From: Spirochaetaceae bacterium
GTDB lineage: Bacteria; Spirochaetota; Spirochaetia; Treponematales; Breznakiellaceae
Assembly (NCBI GenBank): GCA_031262035.1
Contig: JAISIL010000040.1
Coordinates: 1-43,062 of the forward strand
Reading direction: 5' to 3'
Length of the DNA stretch: 43,062 nucleotides
The notes under the pieces were generated by a model. The model did not search any database and was not told the origin of the DNA. It worked only from the letters and a program-made list of their open reading frames with translations. Below are positions 32,908-40,874 of this stretch, one piece after another. The translations under genes were made by a program, and so were the position numbers. Position 1 is the stretch's first letter, and every line of letters begins with the position of its first letter.

Positions 32908-32936
32908 TTGACATTTCTTCGATATTACTCTATAAT
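32908..32936 (+). promoter_or_regulatory. Consensus promoter of the GH130 gene
   Basis: TTGACA, exactly 17 bases, then TATAAT. A Shine-Dalgarno sequence (gaggag) follows in the short leader. Confidence 0.8.
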
Positions 32937-32957
32937 TATCTTCTGAGGAGACCTGCT

Positions 32958-33959
32958 ATGATAACAAAAAAGTGTCCGGCTTTGCCGAATATACCCTGGG
33001 AGGAAAGGCCCGCAGGCGGGAAGGCGAATAGGGATGAGCCCGTATGGCGGTACAGTGCAAATCCGGTAATTAAGAGGGACGCGACGGCGCGTTCGAATAG
33101 CATTTTTAACAGTGCTGTGGTGCCATTCAACAAGGAGTATGCCGGTGTTTTCCGCGTAGATAACACATCCCGCCTGATGAACCTCAATGCGGGGTTCAGT
33201 AAAGACGGTTTGGACTGGAAAATTGAGGATAAACCCATTGAATGGGAGAAAGCGACTCCGGATTTGCCGGATTCCGAGTATAAATATGACCCTCGTGTTG
33301 TTTTTATCGAAGACCGTTATTATGTAATGTGGTGCAATGGCTATCATGGGCCCTGTATTGGCCTCGGTTATACTTTTGACTTCAAGAAATTCGTGCAATT
33401 GGAAAATCCGCTGATGTTTTTTAACCGGAATGGTGTGCCTTTTCCCCGCAAAATCAAGGGAAACTTTGCCATGCTAAGCCGCCCCAGCGATTCCGGCCAC
33501 ACACCCTTTGGCGATATCGTGTATTCTGAAAGCCCCGACCTGACTTTCTGGGGAAAACACCGTCATGTGATGGGCCCCGCGCCTTTTGAGCGGAGCGCCT
33601 GGCAATGCACAAAAATTGGCGCCGGCCCCGCTCCTATCGAAACTGATGAAGGCTGGCTTTTGATTTATCACGGTGTGCTCACCAGTTGCAATGGTTTTGT
33701 GTATTCATTCGGCGCCGCTTTGCTCGACCTTGACCAGCCCTGGAAAGTGATAGCCCGTTCCGCACCTTATTTGATTGCCCCGCGCGAAATCTACGAACTT
33801 ACCGGTGATGTTCCCAATGTCACCTTCCCCTGCGCCGCCCTTGTAGACGGAGAGACCGGCAGGCTTGCCGTGTATTACGGCTGTGCCGACACAGTCACCG
33901 GCCTGGTTTTTGGCTATGTCGATGAAGTGGTGGACTGGGTCAAGCGGAATAAGTTATAG
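32958..33959 (+). CDS. GH130 glycoside phosphorylase (beta-mannoside phosphorylase-like)
   Basis: A 333-residue five-bladed propeller enzyme. Family landmarks are [19 protein letters not shown], the YDPRVV motif with the presumed catalytic Asp (about 110) and [19 protein letters not shown]. Members phosphorolyse beta-1,4-mannosyl sugars to mannose 1-phosphate; exact specificity cannot be read here. Near the N-terminus, [13 protein letters not shown] looks slightly longer than usual and covers a cccgcaggcggg palindrome. It is convergent with icd. Confidence 0.88.
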   Translation: MITKKCPALPNIPWEERPAGGKANRDEPVWRYSANPVIKRDATARSNSIFNSAVVPFNKEYAGVFRVDNTSRLMNLNAGFSKDGLDWKIEDKPIEWEKATPDLPDSEYKYDPRVVFIEDRYYVMWCNGYHGPCIGLGYTFDFKKFVQLENPLMFFNRNGVPFPRKIKGNFAMLSRPSDSGHTPFGDIVYSESPDLTFWGKHRHVMGPAPFERSAWQCTKIGAGPAPIETDEGWLLIYHGVLTSCNGFVYSFGAALLDLDQPWKVIARSAPYLIAPREIYELTGDVPNVTFPCAALVDGETGRLAVYYGCADTVTGLVFGYVDEVVDWVKRNKL

Positions 33960-33975
33960 TAAATAATGCCTTTTT

Positions 33976-35190
33976 TTACAGCCTCTTTGCAATAGCATCT
34001 ATAAACTGCCAGCTATCCAGGGTCTTGTTGGGTTTTGGGCTGGCCAAACGGGCTAAATCGCCGGTCATTTCACCGGCCTCTATGGTGCTGAGGGTGGCAT
34101 CTTCAAGGCGTTTTGCAAAGGCGGCCAATTCCGGCAGGTTATCCAATTCAGCCCGTTTTGCAAGGGCTCCTGTCCAGGCAAAAATGAGGGCAACCGGGTT
34201 GGTGCTGACCTTTTCCCCTTTCTGGTAGCGGTAATAATGCTGCTGAACAGTGCCATGTGCTGCCTCATATTCAAAAACACCGGTGGGGGAAACCAAAACG
34301 GAGGTCATCATCGCAAGGCTGCCACAGGCTGAGGCAATCATATCGCTCATTACATCGCCGTCATAGTTTTTGCAGGCCCACAAAAAGCCCCCTTCGCCTT
34401 TAATCACCCGGGCAACAGCATCATCAATAAGGGTGTAGAAGTAGGTAACCCCTGCCGCATCGCACTTGGCCTTATATTCAGTATCGAAGACCCTTTGAAA
34501 AATCTCCTTGAAACGGCCATCGTAAATCTTACTGATAGTATCTTTTGTAGCAAACCAAACAGGAAGCGGCACCCCCGTATGCTTTGTCTCGTCCAAAGCA
34601 TAGGTGAAACAACACCGTGCAAAATTGGCAATACTTTCATCCAGATTATGCATCCCCTGCACAATCCCCGGCCCCGGCATGTCGGCAACTAAAACCCTCC
34701 GCGTCTCCGCGCCTCCGCGTGAGCTAAATACTAATTCAACTTTACCTGCTTCAGGCACCTGCATCTCCGCCGCCTTATACACATCCCCATAGGCATGGCG
34801 GCCAATCGCAATGGGCTTTTCCCAGGTGGCCACGGAAGGCTGCATACAGGAGACGGCAATGGGTTTGCGAAACACCGTGCCGTCAAGGATTGCCCTTATT
34901 GTGGCATTGGGGCTGGGTAATAATTGTTTCAGGTTATATTCAGGCTTGCGTGCCGCATTGGCCGTAATGGTGGCGCATTTTACCCCGACGCCCAATCGTT
35001 TTGTCGCTTCTGCCGCCTCTACCGTAACCTTATCATCGGTATCGTCCCGGTGCTTAAGGCCCAGGTCATAATATTCAGTCTTTAAATCGACAAAGGGTGT
35101 AATGAGCTTGTCTTTAACCACAGCCCACAACACACGGGTCATCTCATCGCCGTCCATCTCAGCGATGGGGGTCTTCATTTGTATCTTCAT
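33976..35190 (-). CDS. icd: Isocitrate dehydrogenase (NADP), homodimeric eukaryote-like type
   Basis: A 404-residue enzyme that converts isocitrate to 2-oxoglutarate. Motifs AEMDGDEMTR, GVKCATITAN, SPNATIRAILDGTVFR, IGRHAYGD, ACKNYDGDVMSD and EAAHGTVQQHY match the IDH1-like subfamily. About residues 155-167 hold SSRGGAETRR, encoded by the family C repeat also found in gpmI. The start at 35190 follows aggaac; an upstream ATG at 35223 would read into a family A repeat. It is the last gene of the minus-strand block. Confidence 0.93.
   Translation of the reverse strand: MKIQMKTPIAEMDGDEMTRVLWAVVKDKLITPFVDLKTEYYDLGLKHRDDTDDKVTVEAAEATKRLGVGVKCATITANAARKPEYNLKQLLPSPNATIRAILDGTVFRKPIAVSCMQPSVATWEKPIAIGRHAYGDVYKAAEMQVPEAGKVELVFSSRGGAETRRVLVADMPGPGIVQGMHNLDESIANFARCCFTYALDETKHTGVPLPVWFATKDTISKIYDGRFKEIFQRVFDTEYKAKCDAAGVTYFYTLIDDAVARVIKGEGGFLWACKNYDGDVMSDMIASACGSLAMMTSVLVSPTGVFEYEAAHGTVQQHYYRYQKGEKVSTNPVALIFAWTGALAKRAELDNLPELAAFAKRLEDATLSTIEAGEMTGDLARLASPKPNKTLDSWQFIDAIAKRL
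34690..34723. repeat. Family C repeat inside icd
   Basis: The coding strand begins ctcacgcggaggcgcggag and is translated S-R-G-G-A-E-T-R-R, the same frame as in gpmI. Confidence 0.8.
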
Positions 35191-35207
35191 CGTTGTTCCT
35201 ATTAATA

Positions 35208-35322
35208 AACCACGAATAGACACGAATACAACGGCCTTCGGCCTTATGTTACACGAATTTGTTATTACAAATATTTTATCATTCGTGTAGCGCTTTAGCG
35301 CTATTCGTGTTATTCGTGGTTT
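35208..35322. repeat. Family A repeat, direct copy downstream of the DUF2147 gene
   Basis: Contains ggccttcggcc on the left and gcgctttagcgc on the right. It matches the copy 660 bases away almost completely (one mismatch seen in the core, at ctattcgtg/ctatttgtg). Confidence 0.9.
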
Positions 35323-35849
35323 TATTTAATCGCTTTCGCCTCTGCCTCAGTTACCTTCTGCCAAATCTGATTGCGGCCAGCCACGCCTAGCTTATCAAGG
35401 CTACCCCTCATTTTTAGAGTTGCCATGCTGTATCTTTTGCCACTGACTCTAGTGTTTGGCTCGTTATAGGTTACTGCACAATAATAATAGCCGCCGCTAT
35501 CCGGGTCGATGATAAAACCTTGGCTCCATTGGCCCGGCTTATTTTTTACAGGATTTAAACCCCAGAGCCATGTTGTGCCTACAACAGTCATCTTGTTGAC
35601 AGGCCCTGTGGCAAAGGGAAAGCCATCGTAACTATCCTCGCAGTTGTCTGCAGTGGCTGTCGCATCAAAGCCGGCCAGGGCGACAATCTTACCATTGAGT
35701 TTCCCGCCTTCCTGCCAAATCTGCCAACCGGCAGTGATCTTCCCGGTTTTGTCATCATAACTAGCCCAATAGCCTTCGGCAGGGTCTGCGGCAAAGAGGC
35801 TGGTTGCAACTAAGAGAGCCAATACCAATAAAGCGATAGTCTTCTTCAT
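35322..35849 (-). CDS. Exported DUF2147 protein
   Basis: A 175-residue protein with a signal peptide (1-20, cleavage after LFA). The mature part matches DUF2147: G-Y-W-A-S-Y-D-D near the start, GGKLNGKIVAL, then WSQGFIIDPDSGGYYYC, and a final GRNQIWQKV. Its function is unknown; periplasmic or surface location is likely. The gene is bracketed by two almost identical 115-base repeats in the same orientation. The stop codon adjoins one of them, and the other lies just before the Shine-Dalgarno sequence aggaggt. Confidence 0.85.
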   Translation of the reverse strand: MKKTIALLVLALLVATSLFAADPAEGYWASYDDKTGKITAGWQIWQEGGKLNGKIVALAGFDATATADNCEDSYDGFPFATGPVNKMTVVGTTWLWGLNPVKNKPGQWSQGFIIDPDSGGYYYCAVTYNEPNTRVSGKRYSMATLKMRGSLDKLGVAGRNQIWQKVTEAEAKAIK

Positions 35850-35867
35850 ACAAACCTCCTAATTATT

Positions 35868-35982
35868 AACCACGAATAGACACGAATACAACGGCCTTCG
35901 GCCTTATGTTACACGAATTTGTTATTACAAATATTTTATCATTCGTGTAGCGCTTTAGCGCTATTTGTGTTATTCGTGGTTT
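35868..35982. repeat. Family A repeat, direct copy upstream of the DUF2147 gene
   Basis: Near-identical partner of 35208-35322. It fills almost all of the gap between DUF2147 and DUF167. Confidence 0.9.
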
Positions 35983-35985
35983 ATT

Positions 35986-36252
35986 TTATTCCATTCTCAG
36001 CAAACTTTCAAGCCCTCCGTCAGGCACGGATAAAATTTTATTCCGGGATTTTTGCCCCGATACAATCTGAATATCCTTCTTAGGGACCTTCAATTTCTTT
36101 GCGATAAACGAAACCAGCTCGGCGTTGGCCTTACCGTCTTCGGGAGCGGCTGCAATGCGGATACGAAAAAAGCCGTTCCCGGCGGCATCAGTCTGATATT
36201 CTGCAATTTCAGTTTTTGATGCGCCGGGAACGGCTTTTATATTGATTAACAC
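35986..36252 (-). CDS. DUF167 (YggU-like) protein
   Basis: An 88-residue protein of the DUF167 family. INIKAVPGASKTEI, RIRIAAAPEDGKANAEL, and VSGQKSRNKIL are the typical blocks. Its function is unknown. The start is taken as GTG at 36252, two bases after the thiolase stop; longer ORFs with ATG lie inside the thiolase gene and lose the family match. Confidence 0.8.
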   Translation of the reverse strand: MLINIKAVPGASKTEIAEYQTDAAGNGFFRIRIAAAPEDGKANAELVSFIAKKLKVPKKDIQIVSGQKSRNKILSVPDGGLESLLRME

Positions 36253-36254
36253 GC

Positions 36255-37454
36255 TTAAATCTTTTCCACTACACAGGCAACACCCATGCCGCCGCCGACA
36301 CAGAGGGTTGCAAGGCCGCGTTTGCTGCCGCGCTTCAGCATCTCGTGAATAAGGGTCACAAGAATGCGGGCGCCTGATGCCCCAACGGGATGGCCCAGGG
36401 CGATTGCCCCGCCGTTGACATTGACAATATCGGGGTTCCATTTCAGGAGTTTCCCGCAGGCAAGGGCCTGTGCGGCAAATGCTTCGTTTGCTTCAATTAA
36501 ATCAAAGTCATTAATCGAAAGGCCGGTTTTGTTCATTACCTTGGTGCTGGCATAGTAGGGGCCTAGTCCCATAACCTTTGGGTCAAGCCCTGCCGAAGCG
36601 CCTGCAACCCAACGAACCAGTGGTTTAACGCCGAGTTCTTTTGCCTTCTTCGCCGTCATAACGAGAATGGCCGCCGCCCCGTCGTTTATTCCCGATGCAT
36701 TGGCCGCCGTTACCGTTCCCCCATCGGGCTTAAAGGCAGGTTTCATACCGGCAATGCCTTCTACGGTTGAGCCTTTTCGGTAATGTTCGTCTTCGGCAAA
36801 CATCACTGTGTCTTTCTTTACCCGAACCGGCACAGGAACAACTTCGTCCTTAAAACGGCCGCTTGCCCAGGCTTTTTCGGCATTGTTCTGGCTCTTTGTG
36901 GCAAAAATATCCTGCATTTCCCGGGTGATGCCATGTTCAGCGGCCACATTTTCTGCGGTAATCCCCATGTGGTAGTCGTTAAAGGCTTCCCAGAGGCCGT
37001 CTTTTACCATGGTGTCGATGAGAGCATTTTTATCGGTCCCCGGCATGGTCATACGGTAGCCGTAGCGTGCCTTGGGGAGTGCGTAAGGGGCTGCGCTCAT
37101 GTTTTCCATGCCGCCTGCCATAACCACTTCGGCCTCGCCTGCATTGATAAGGGCTGCGGCAAGGTTCACCGATTTAAGGCCCGAACCACAGACATTGTTC
37201 AAGGTCATTGCCGGAGCCTCAACCTGAATGCCTGCTTTAATTGCCGCCTGCCGCGCCGGGCTTTGCCCCTGTGCCGCAGTAAGCACATTTCCGAAAAGGG
37301 TCTCGTCAATATCCGTCCCCTTAATGCCTGCACGATTCATCGCTTCTTTCATTACGATAGCGCCCAGTTCCGCTGCGGGAATGTCGACCAGTGAGCCGCC
37401 GAACTTCCCGATTGCCGTGCGACACGCACCGGCCAATACGATTTCTTCTGACAT
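36255..37454 (-). CDS. thlA: Acetyl-CoA C-acetyltransferase (thiolase)
   Basis: A 399-residue thiolase. The nucleophile Cys89 lies in [10 protein letters not shown], the His in [14 protein letters not shown] (about 350), and the second Cys in CVGGGMG near the C-terminus. It interconverts acetoacetyl-CoA and two acetyl-CoA. With the dehydratase and CoA-transferase upstream, it would finish conversion of crotonyl-CoA-derived intermediates. The start follows gaggagat. Confidence 0.93.
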   Translation of the reverse strand: MSEEIVLAGACRTAIGKFGGSLVDIPAAELGAIVMKEAMNRAGIKGTDIDETLFGNVLTAAQGQSPARQAAIKAGIQVEAPAMTLNNVCGSGLKSVNLAAALINAGEAEVVMAGGMENMSAAPYALPKARYGYRMTMPGTDKNALIDTMVKDGLWEAFNDYHMGITAENVAAEHGITREMQDIFATKSQNNAEKAWASGRFKDEVVPVPVRVKKDTVMFAEDEHYRKGSTVEGIAGMKPAFKPDGGTVTAANASGINDGAAAILVMTAKKAKELGVKPLVRWVAGASAGLDPKVMGLGPYYASTKVMNKTGLSINDFDLIEANEAFAAQALACGKLLKWNPDIVNVNGGAIALGHPVGASGARILVTLIHEMLKRGSKRGLATLCVGGGMGVACVVEKI

Positions 37455-37477
37455 TTTTATATCTCCTCATAATAATT

Positions 37478-37588
37478 AACCACGAATAACACGAATACAA
37501 CGGCCTTCGGCCTTATGTTACACGAATTTTCATTTACTAATCAATGATTATTCGTGTCGGCGAAGCCGATTTGTGCTATTCGTGGTTA
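37478..37588. repeat. Family A repeat between thiolase and CoA-transferase genes
   Basis: Left hairpin ggccttcggcc with ttatgtta, right hairpin cggcgaagccg. It combines the left module of 35208 with the right module of 32758. Confidence 0.88.
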
Positions 37589-37592
37589 TTTT

Positions 37593-38891
37593 TTAATATT
37601 TACATTTAAAGCGTTTCTCGAATTCCTCAATCAACCCGTCCCGAAAATCGGGGTGTGCAATCTTGATGAGTTGTCGTGCTCTATCCTTCACGGTGCGTCC
37701 CTTACATTCGCAGATGCCATATTCGGTGATGATATAGTTGACATCGGGGCGGGGGGCTGCGATGACGCCGCCCTGGTCTATGAAGGGGACAATCTTGCTG
37801 ATTTTTCCGTGGCCGGTGGTTGAGGGCATGGCGATAATCGACTTGCCGCCCCGGCTCATGTTGGCGCCGCGGACAAAGTCCATCTGGCCGCCGATGCCGG
37901 AAATCTGGCGGAGGCCCGCCGTATCGCTGGCTATCTGCGATGATAAATCAACCTGAATACAGGAATTAATCGAAATAAGATTATCGTTCTGGGCAATTAC
38001 CCGCGGGTCGTTTGTCCAGTCAACCGGCTGCATCGAAACAGCGGGGTTGTCGTCGACAAAGTTGTAGAGGCGGTCTGTACCCATCAAGAAGGTTGATATA
38101 AACTTACCCGGCATAAAATTCTTCTTCTTGTTAGTAATGACACCTGCGTCCACGAGTTCAACAACACCATCGCTGAACATTTCGGAGTGAATCCCCAGGT
38201 CGTGTTTCTCCTTGAGGAAAAACAGCACCGCATCGGGAAGGCTGCCAATGCCCAACTGCAAGGTATCGCCGTCTTTAATCAGCGAGGCGCAGTTTGCCCC
38301 AATTGCCTTGTCCACATCGGTGAGTTGTGCCGAAGGAAGTTGAATGAGCGGCTGGTCGGCCTCGACAATATAATCAATATCACTGACATTGATGAAAGTG
38401 CCGAAGGTGCGGGGCATGTGCTTGTTCACCTGTGCAATGACAATTTCGGCGCACTCGGCGGCAGTGCTGGTATAGTCTACCGACACCCCATAACTGCACC
38501 AGCCATGCTTGTCAGGTGGCGACACATTGATAAAAGCCACATTCGGATGAATATAGCCGTCGCGAATCAGGCCCGGAAGGTCGGAGAAGTTGCAGGGGGT
38601 AAAATCGCCCCGGCCTTCTTCGATGCATTTACGGGTAGAGCCGCCCAAAAAGTTTGAATTATGGTGAAAATTCGCCGCATATTCAGGCTGGCAGTAGGGG
38701 CTTTTCCCCATTGCAACCATGTGGTAAATTTCCACATCGTGATAGGCCCCGGAATTTGCAACCAGCGCATCAACCAATGCGGTCGGCTCCCCGCAGGCAT
38801 GCCCTACAATAATCCGGTCGCCCGATTTCACTTTCTTCACCGCCTCAGCGGCTGTGCATAATTTCGATTTATAATCATCTTGCCAACTCAT
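37593..38891 (-). CDS. abfT: 4-hydroxybutyrate CoA-transferase (acetyl-CoA hydrolase/transferase family)
   Basis: A 432-residue class I CoA-transferase. The catalytic Glu sits in HSEMFSDG (about 238), and the Gly-rich GIGSLPDAV and GIGGQMDF segments frame the CoA site. Its neighbours make 4-hydroxybutyrate the most likely substrate, with acetyl-CoA or butyryl-CoA as donor. The family also covers acetate/succinate CoA-transferases, so specificity is inferred from context. The start follows gaggag. Confidence 0.85.
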   Translation of the reverse strand: MSWQDDYKSKLCTAAEAVKKVKSGDRIIVGHACGEPTALVDALVANSGAYHDVEIYHMVAMGKSPYCQPEYAANFHHNSNFLGGSTRKCIEEGRGDFTPCNFSDLPGLIRDGYIHPNVAFINVSPPDKHGWCSYGVSVDYTSTAAECAEIVIAQVNKHMPRTFGTFINVSDIDYIVEADQPLIQLPSAQLTDVDKAIGANCASLIKDGDTLQLGIGSLPDAVLFFLKEKHDLGIHSEMFSDGVVELVDAGVITNKKKNFMPGKFISTFLMGTDRLYNFVDDNPAVSMQPVDWTNDPRVIAQNDNLISINSCIQVDLSSQIASDTAGLRQISGIGGQMDFVRGANMSRGGKSIIAMPSTTGHGKISKIVPFIDQGGVIAAPRPDVNYIITEYGICECKGRTVKDRARQLIKIAHPDFRDGLIEEFEKRFKCKY

Positions 38892-38912
38892 TTTTTTCTC
38901 CTCACAATTTAA

Positions 38913-39027
38913 TTAACCACGAATGACACGAATACAACGGCCTTCGGCCTTATGTTACACGAATTTTCAATTACCAATCATAGATTATTCGTGTCGGCGT
39001 AACCGATTCGTGTTCATTCGTGGTTTA
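38913..39027. repeat. Family A repeat downstream of the NifU-like gene
   Basis: Left hairpin ggccttcggcc with ttatgtta, right hairpin cggcgtaaccg. Its right arm supplies the last codons and stop of the NifU-like gene. Confidence 0.88.
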
Positions 39028-39280
39028 ACATTCTTCTTGCCTGTTCAATCAATTCATCACTAACGCCGGTATCGACGACAACCTTAATATCCGGTAGTCC
39101 TTCCCGGCACAATTCTTCTATTTCGAACACCGCTGAGGGGCAGCCGTTGCAGCCCCCCAGCATCTTTAACCTGAGGACAGTGCCGTCGAAATTTTCAACG
39201 GCAACATCCCCACCGTGGGCTTTGGTGAGAGGCCTGATTTGTGTGTCAAGAAACTGCGCTATATTATCCAGGTCTGTCAT
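39014..39280 (-). CDS. NifU C-terminal-domain protein
   Basis: An 88-residue protein equal to the NifU/Nfu C-terminal domain, with Cys44 and Cys47 in GGCNGCPSA. Such proteins carry or transfer [4Fe-4S] clusters. Its place directly after the dehydratase gene suggests that it helps supply that enzyme's cluster. The protein ends Asn-His-Glu and TGA, all read from a family A repeat arm. Confidence 0.88.
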   Translation of the reverse strand: MTDLDNIAQFLDTQIRPLTKAHGGDVAVENFDGTVLRLKMLGGCNGCPSAVFEIEELCREGLPDIKVVVDTGVSDELIEQARRMLNHE

Positions 39281-39311
39281 ACCATTACCTCAATCACAGA
39301 ATGCATTCAAA

Positions 39312-39337
39312 GGGCGCAATAAATTGCGCCCCTACAG
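39312..39337. repeat. Family B palindrome abutting the abfD stop codon
   Basis: The palindrome gggcgcaataaattgcgccc followed by ctacag ends exactly where the abfD stop codon begins. It resembles the copies inside the ABC exporter gene. Confidence 0.75.
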
Positions 39338-40789
39338 TTACTCTTTAACATGCGCTATTTTCTTGGCGAGAATCTTCTTCGCTTCAAGGTTGCTTTGGCG
39401 GCTAATCATGATACGCTGTGCCTGGGGGGAACCTGCGCCGTGCATGGATTCGGTGCGGTAGCCTACAGCCGCTGTGCCTAATGCAAGGTTTTCAATCAGG
39501 CGCAATATACGCAGACGGTTTTCTACGCTGACGCCGGGGGCCGCAGCAAGATACTTCTCAACATACTTCCCAAGTTTCGGGTCGCGAAGGTCTTTTTCGC
39601 TGGGCGCGGTAACGACAATGCCGCCTGCAATATCTTCTGCCAGCCGGACAATCTCGTAGGGGAAGCGGGTAACATTCTGCTTGCAGACATTGGCCAAAAG
39701 GAGGTCAATAATAAAGTTGCCCGACGCCGTTTTCTTCCCTTCTGCCGAACAGGCAATGCCGCAGCAGTAGAGGGTCTCGTTGAGGTGGGTCATTTCAATC
39801 AATTTGTCTTTGATGTGGCTTGCCTTGGGGCATCCGTTGTAGTCTGCAATAGTTGCAGCAGCGCCGATAAGGACATCGCCGACGCCGACTTTACAGCCGC
39901 CGTAGCTCTGGCGATGGTAACCGGAAAAACGTTCGACGAGCATGCTGGCATATTCTGCCTCGCCTGCCATAAAGACATATTCATTGGGAATAAAGACATC
40001 GTCAAAGACAACAAGAGCTTCAACGCCACCGAATTCGCTGTTACCGACATCCAGTTCGCTGCCTTCAAGTTTCCGTGTATCGCAGCTCTGGCGGCCGATA
40101 ATCATGAACATGTTTTTTACATCCATCGGCACGGCAAAGGACACGGCATAGTCGGCATCCTCAGGCTTCATTGCCTGTGTGGGCATGATAATCATCCAGT
40201 GGCTATTCAGGGCGCCTGTTTGGTGGGCCTTTGCGCCACGGACTACAATGCCATCGGGCCTTCTTTCTACAATATGAAGGAAGAGGTCGGGGTCCTGCTG
40301 GGCGTGGGGAGCAAGGCCGCGGTCGCCTTTGGGGTCGGTCATGGCACCGTCTACCGTGTAGTCATTGTCCTGCACCATGTGCATGAACTTGACGAAATTA
40401 TCATGATAATGGGTCTTGTTCTTGGCATCCATCTCGAAGGTGGTGCTGTAGATAGCGTTAAAGGCGTCCATACCAACGCAGCGCTGGAAACAGGCCGCCG
40501 TCTGCTGGCCGAGGAGCCGCTGCATCTTTACCTTTTTGATAAGGTCATCGGTGCTCCGGTGAATGTTGTTGAAACGATTAATTTTTTTACCGGTATCGGG
40601 GTCGATGGCGGTCATAAGGCCGTCGTAGGCCGGGTCCTGGGCTAGGTCGTAGGTCATACGAACCGAATTAAGGGAAGGCCGCAGAATAGGGTCATCCACA
40701 CGATTTTCGACTTTTTTGCCAAACATATACACCTGCATGTCGATTTTCCGAATGCTTTCGATGTATTGCTCACCTGTCATAAGTGCCAT
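39338..40789 (-). CDS. abfD: 4-hydroxybutyryl-CoA dehydratase
   Basis: A 483-residue radical flavoenzyme that dehydrates 4-hydroxybutyryl-CoA to crotonyl-CoA. The [4Fe-4S] ligands of the Clostridium aminobutyricum enzyme are all present: Cys100 and Cys104 in AACFQRC, and His and Cys in YHRQSYGGC (about 293-300). The length is normal. The start follows aggaggat, and a consensus promoter lies just upstream, so it can be transcribed apart from the regulator gene. Confidence 0.95.
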   Translation of the reverse strand: MALMTGEQYIESIRKIDMQVYMFGKKVENRVDDPILRPSLNSVRMTYDLAQDPAYDGLMTAIDPDTGKKINRFNNIHRSTDDLIKKVKMQRLLGQQTAACFQRCVGMDAFNAIYSTTFEMDAKNKTHYHDNFVKFMHMVQDNDYTVDGAMTDPKGDRGLAPHAQQDPDLFLHIVERRPDGIVVRGAKAHQTGALNSHWMIIMPTQAMKPEDADYAVSFAVPMDVKNMFMIIGRQSCDTRKLEGSELDVGNSEFGGVEALVVFDDVFIPNEYVFMAGEAEYASMLVERFSGYHRQSYGGCKVGVGDVLIGAAATIADYNGCPKASHIKDKLIEMTHLNETLYCCGIACSAEGKKTASGNFIIDLLLANVCKQNVTRFPYEIVRLAEDIAGGIVVTAPSEKDLRDPKLGKYVEKYLAAAPGVSVENRLRILRLIENLALGTAAVGYRTESMHGAGSPQAQRIMISRQSNLEAKKILAKKIAHVKE

Positions 40790-40832
40790 AACTTTATCCT
40801 CCTAATTTTAGATAAATTATTTCAATAATACC

Positions 40833-40861
40833 ATTATAATGCATAATTGCCGATTTGTAAA
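40833..40861 (-). promoter_or_regulatory. Sigma-70-type promoter of abfD
   Basis: On the minus strand, TTTACA, 17 bases, then TATAAT, between the regulator stop and abfD. No convincing -24/-12 element was found here. Confidence 0.7.
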
Positions 40862-40874
40862 GGGTAAATTTTTT

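Noticed and set aside
40790-40874. Sigma-54 promoter upstream of abfD
   Set aside because: The GG and GC dinucleotides present are seven rather than ten bases apart, so the -24/-12 pattern does not fit.
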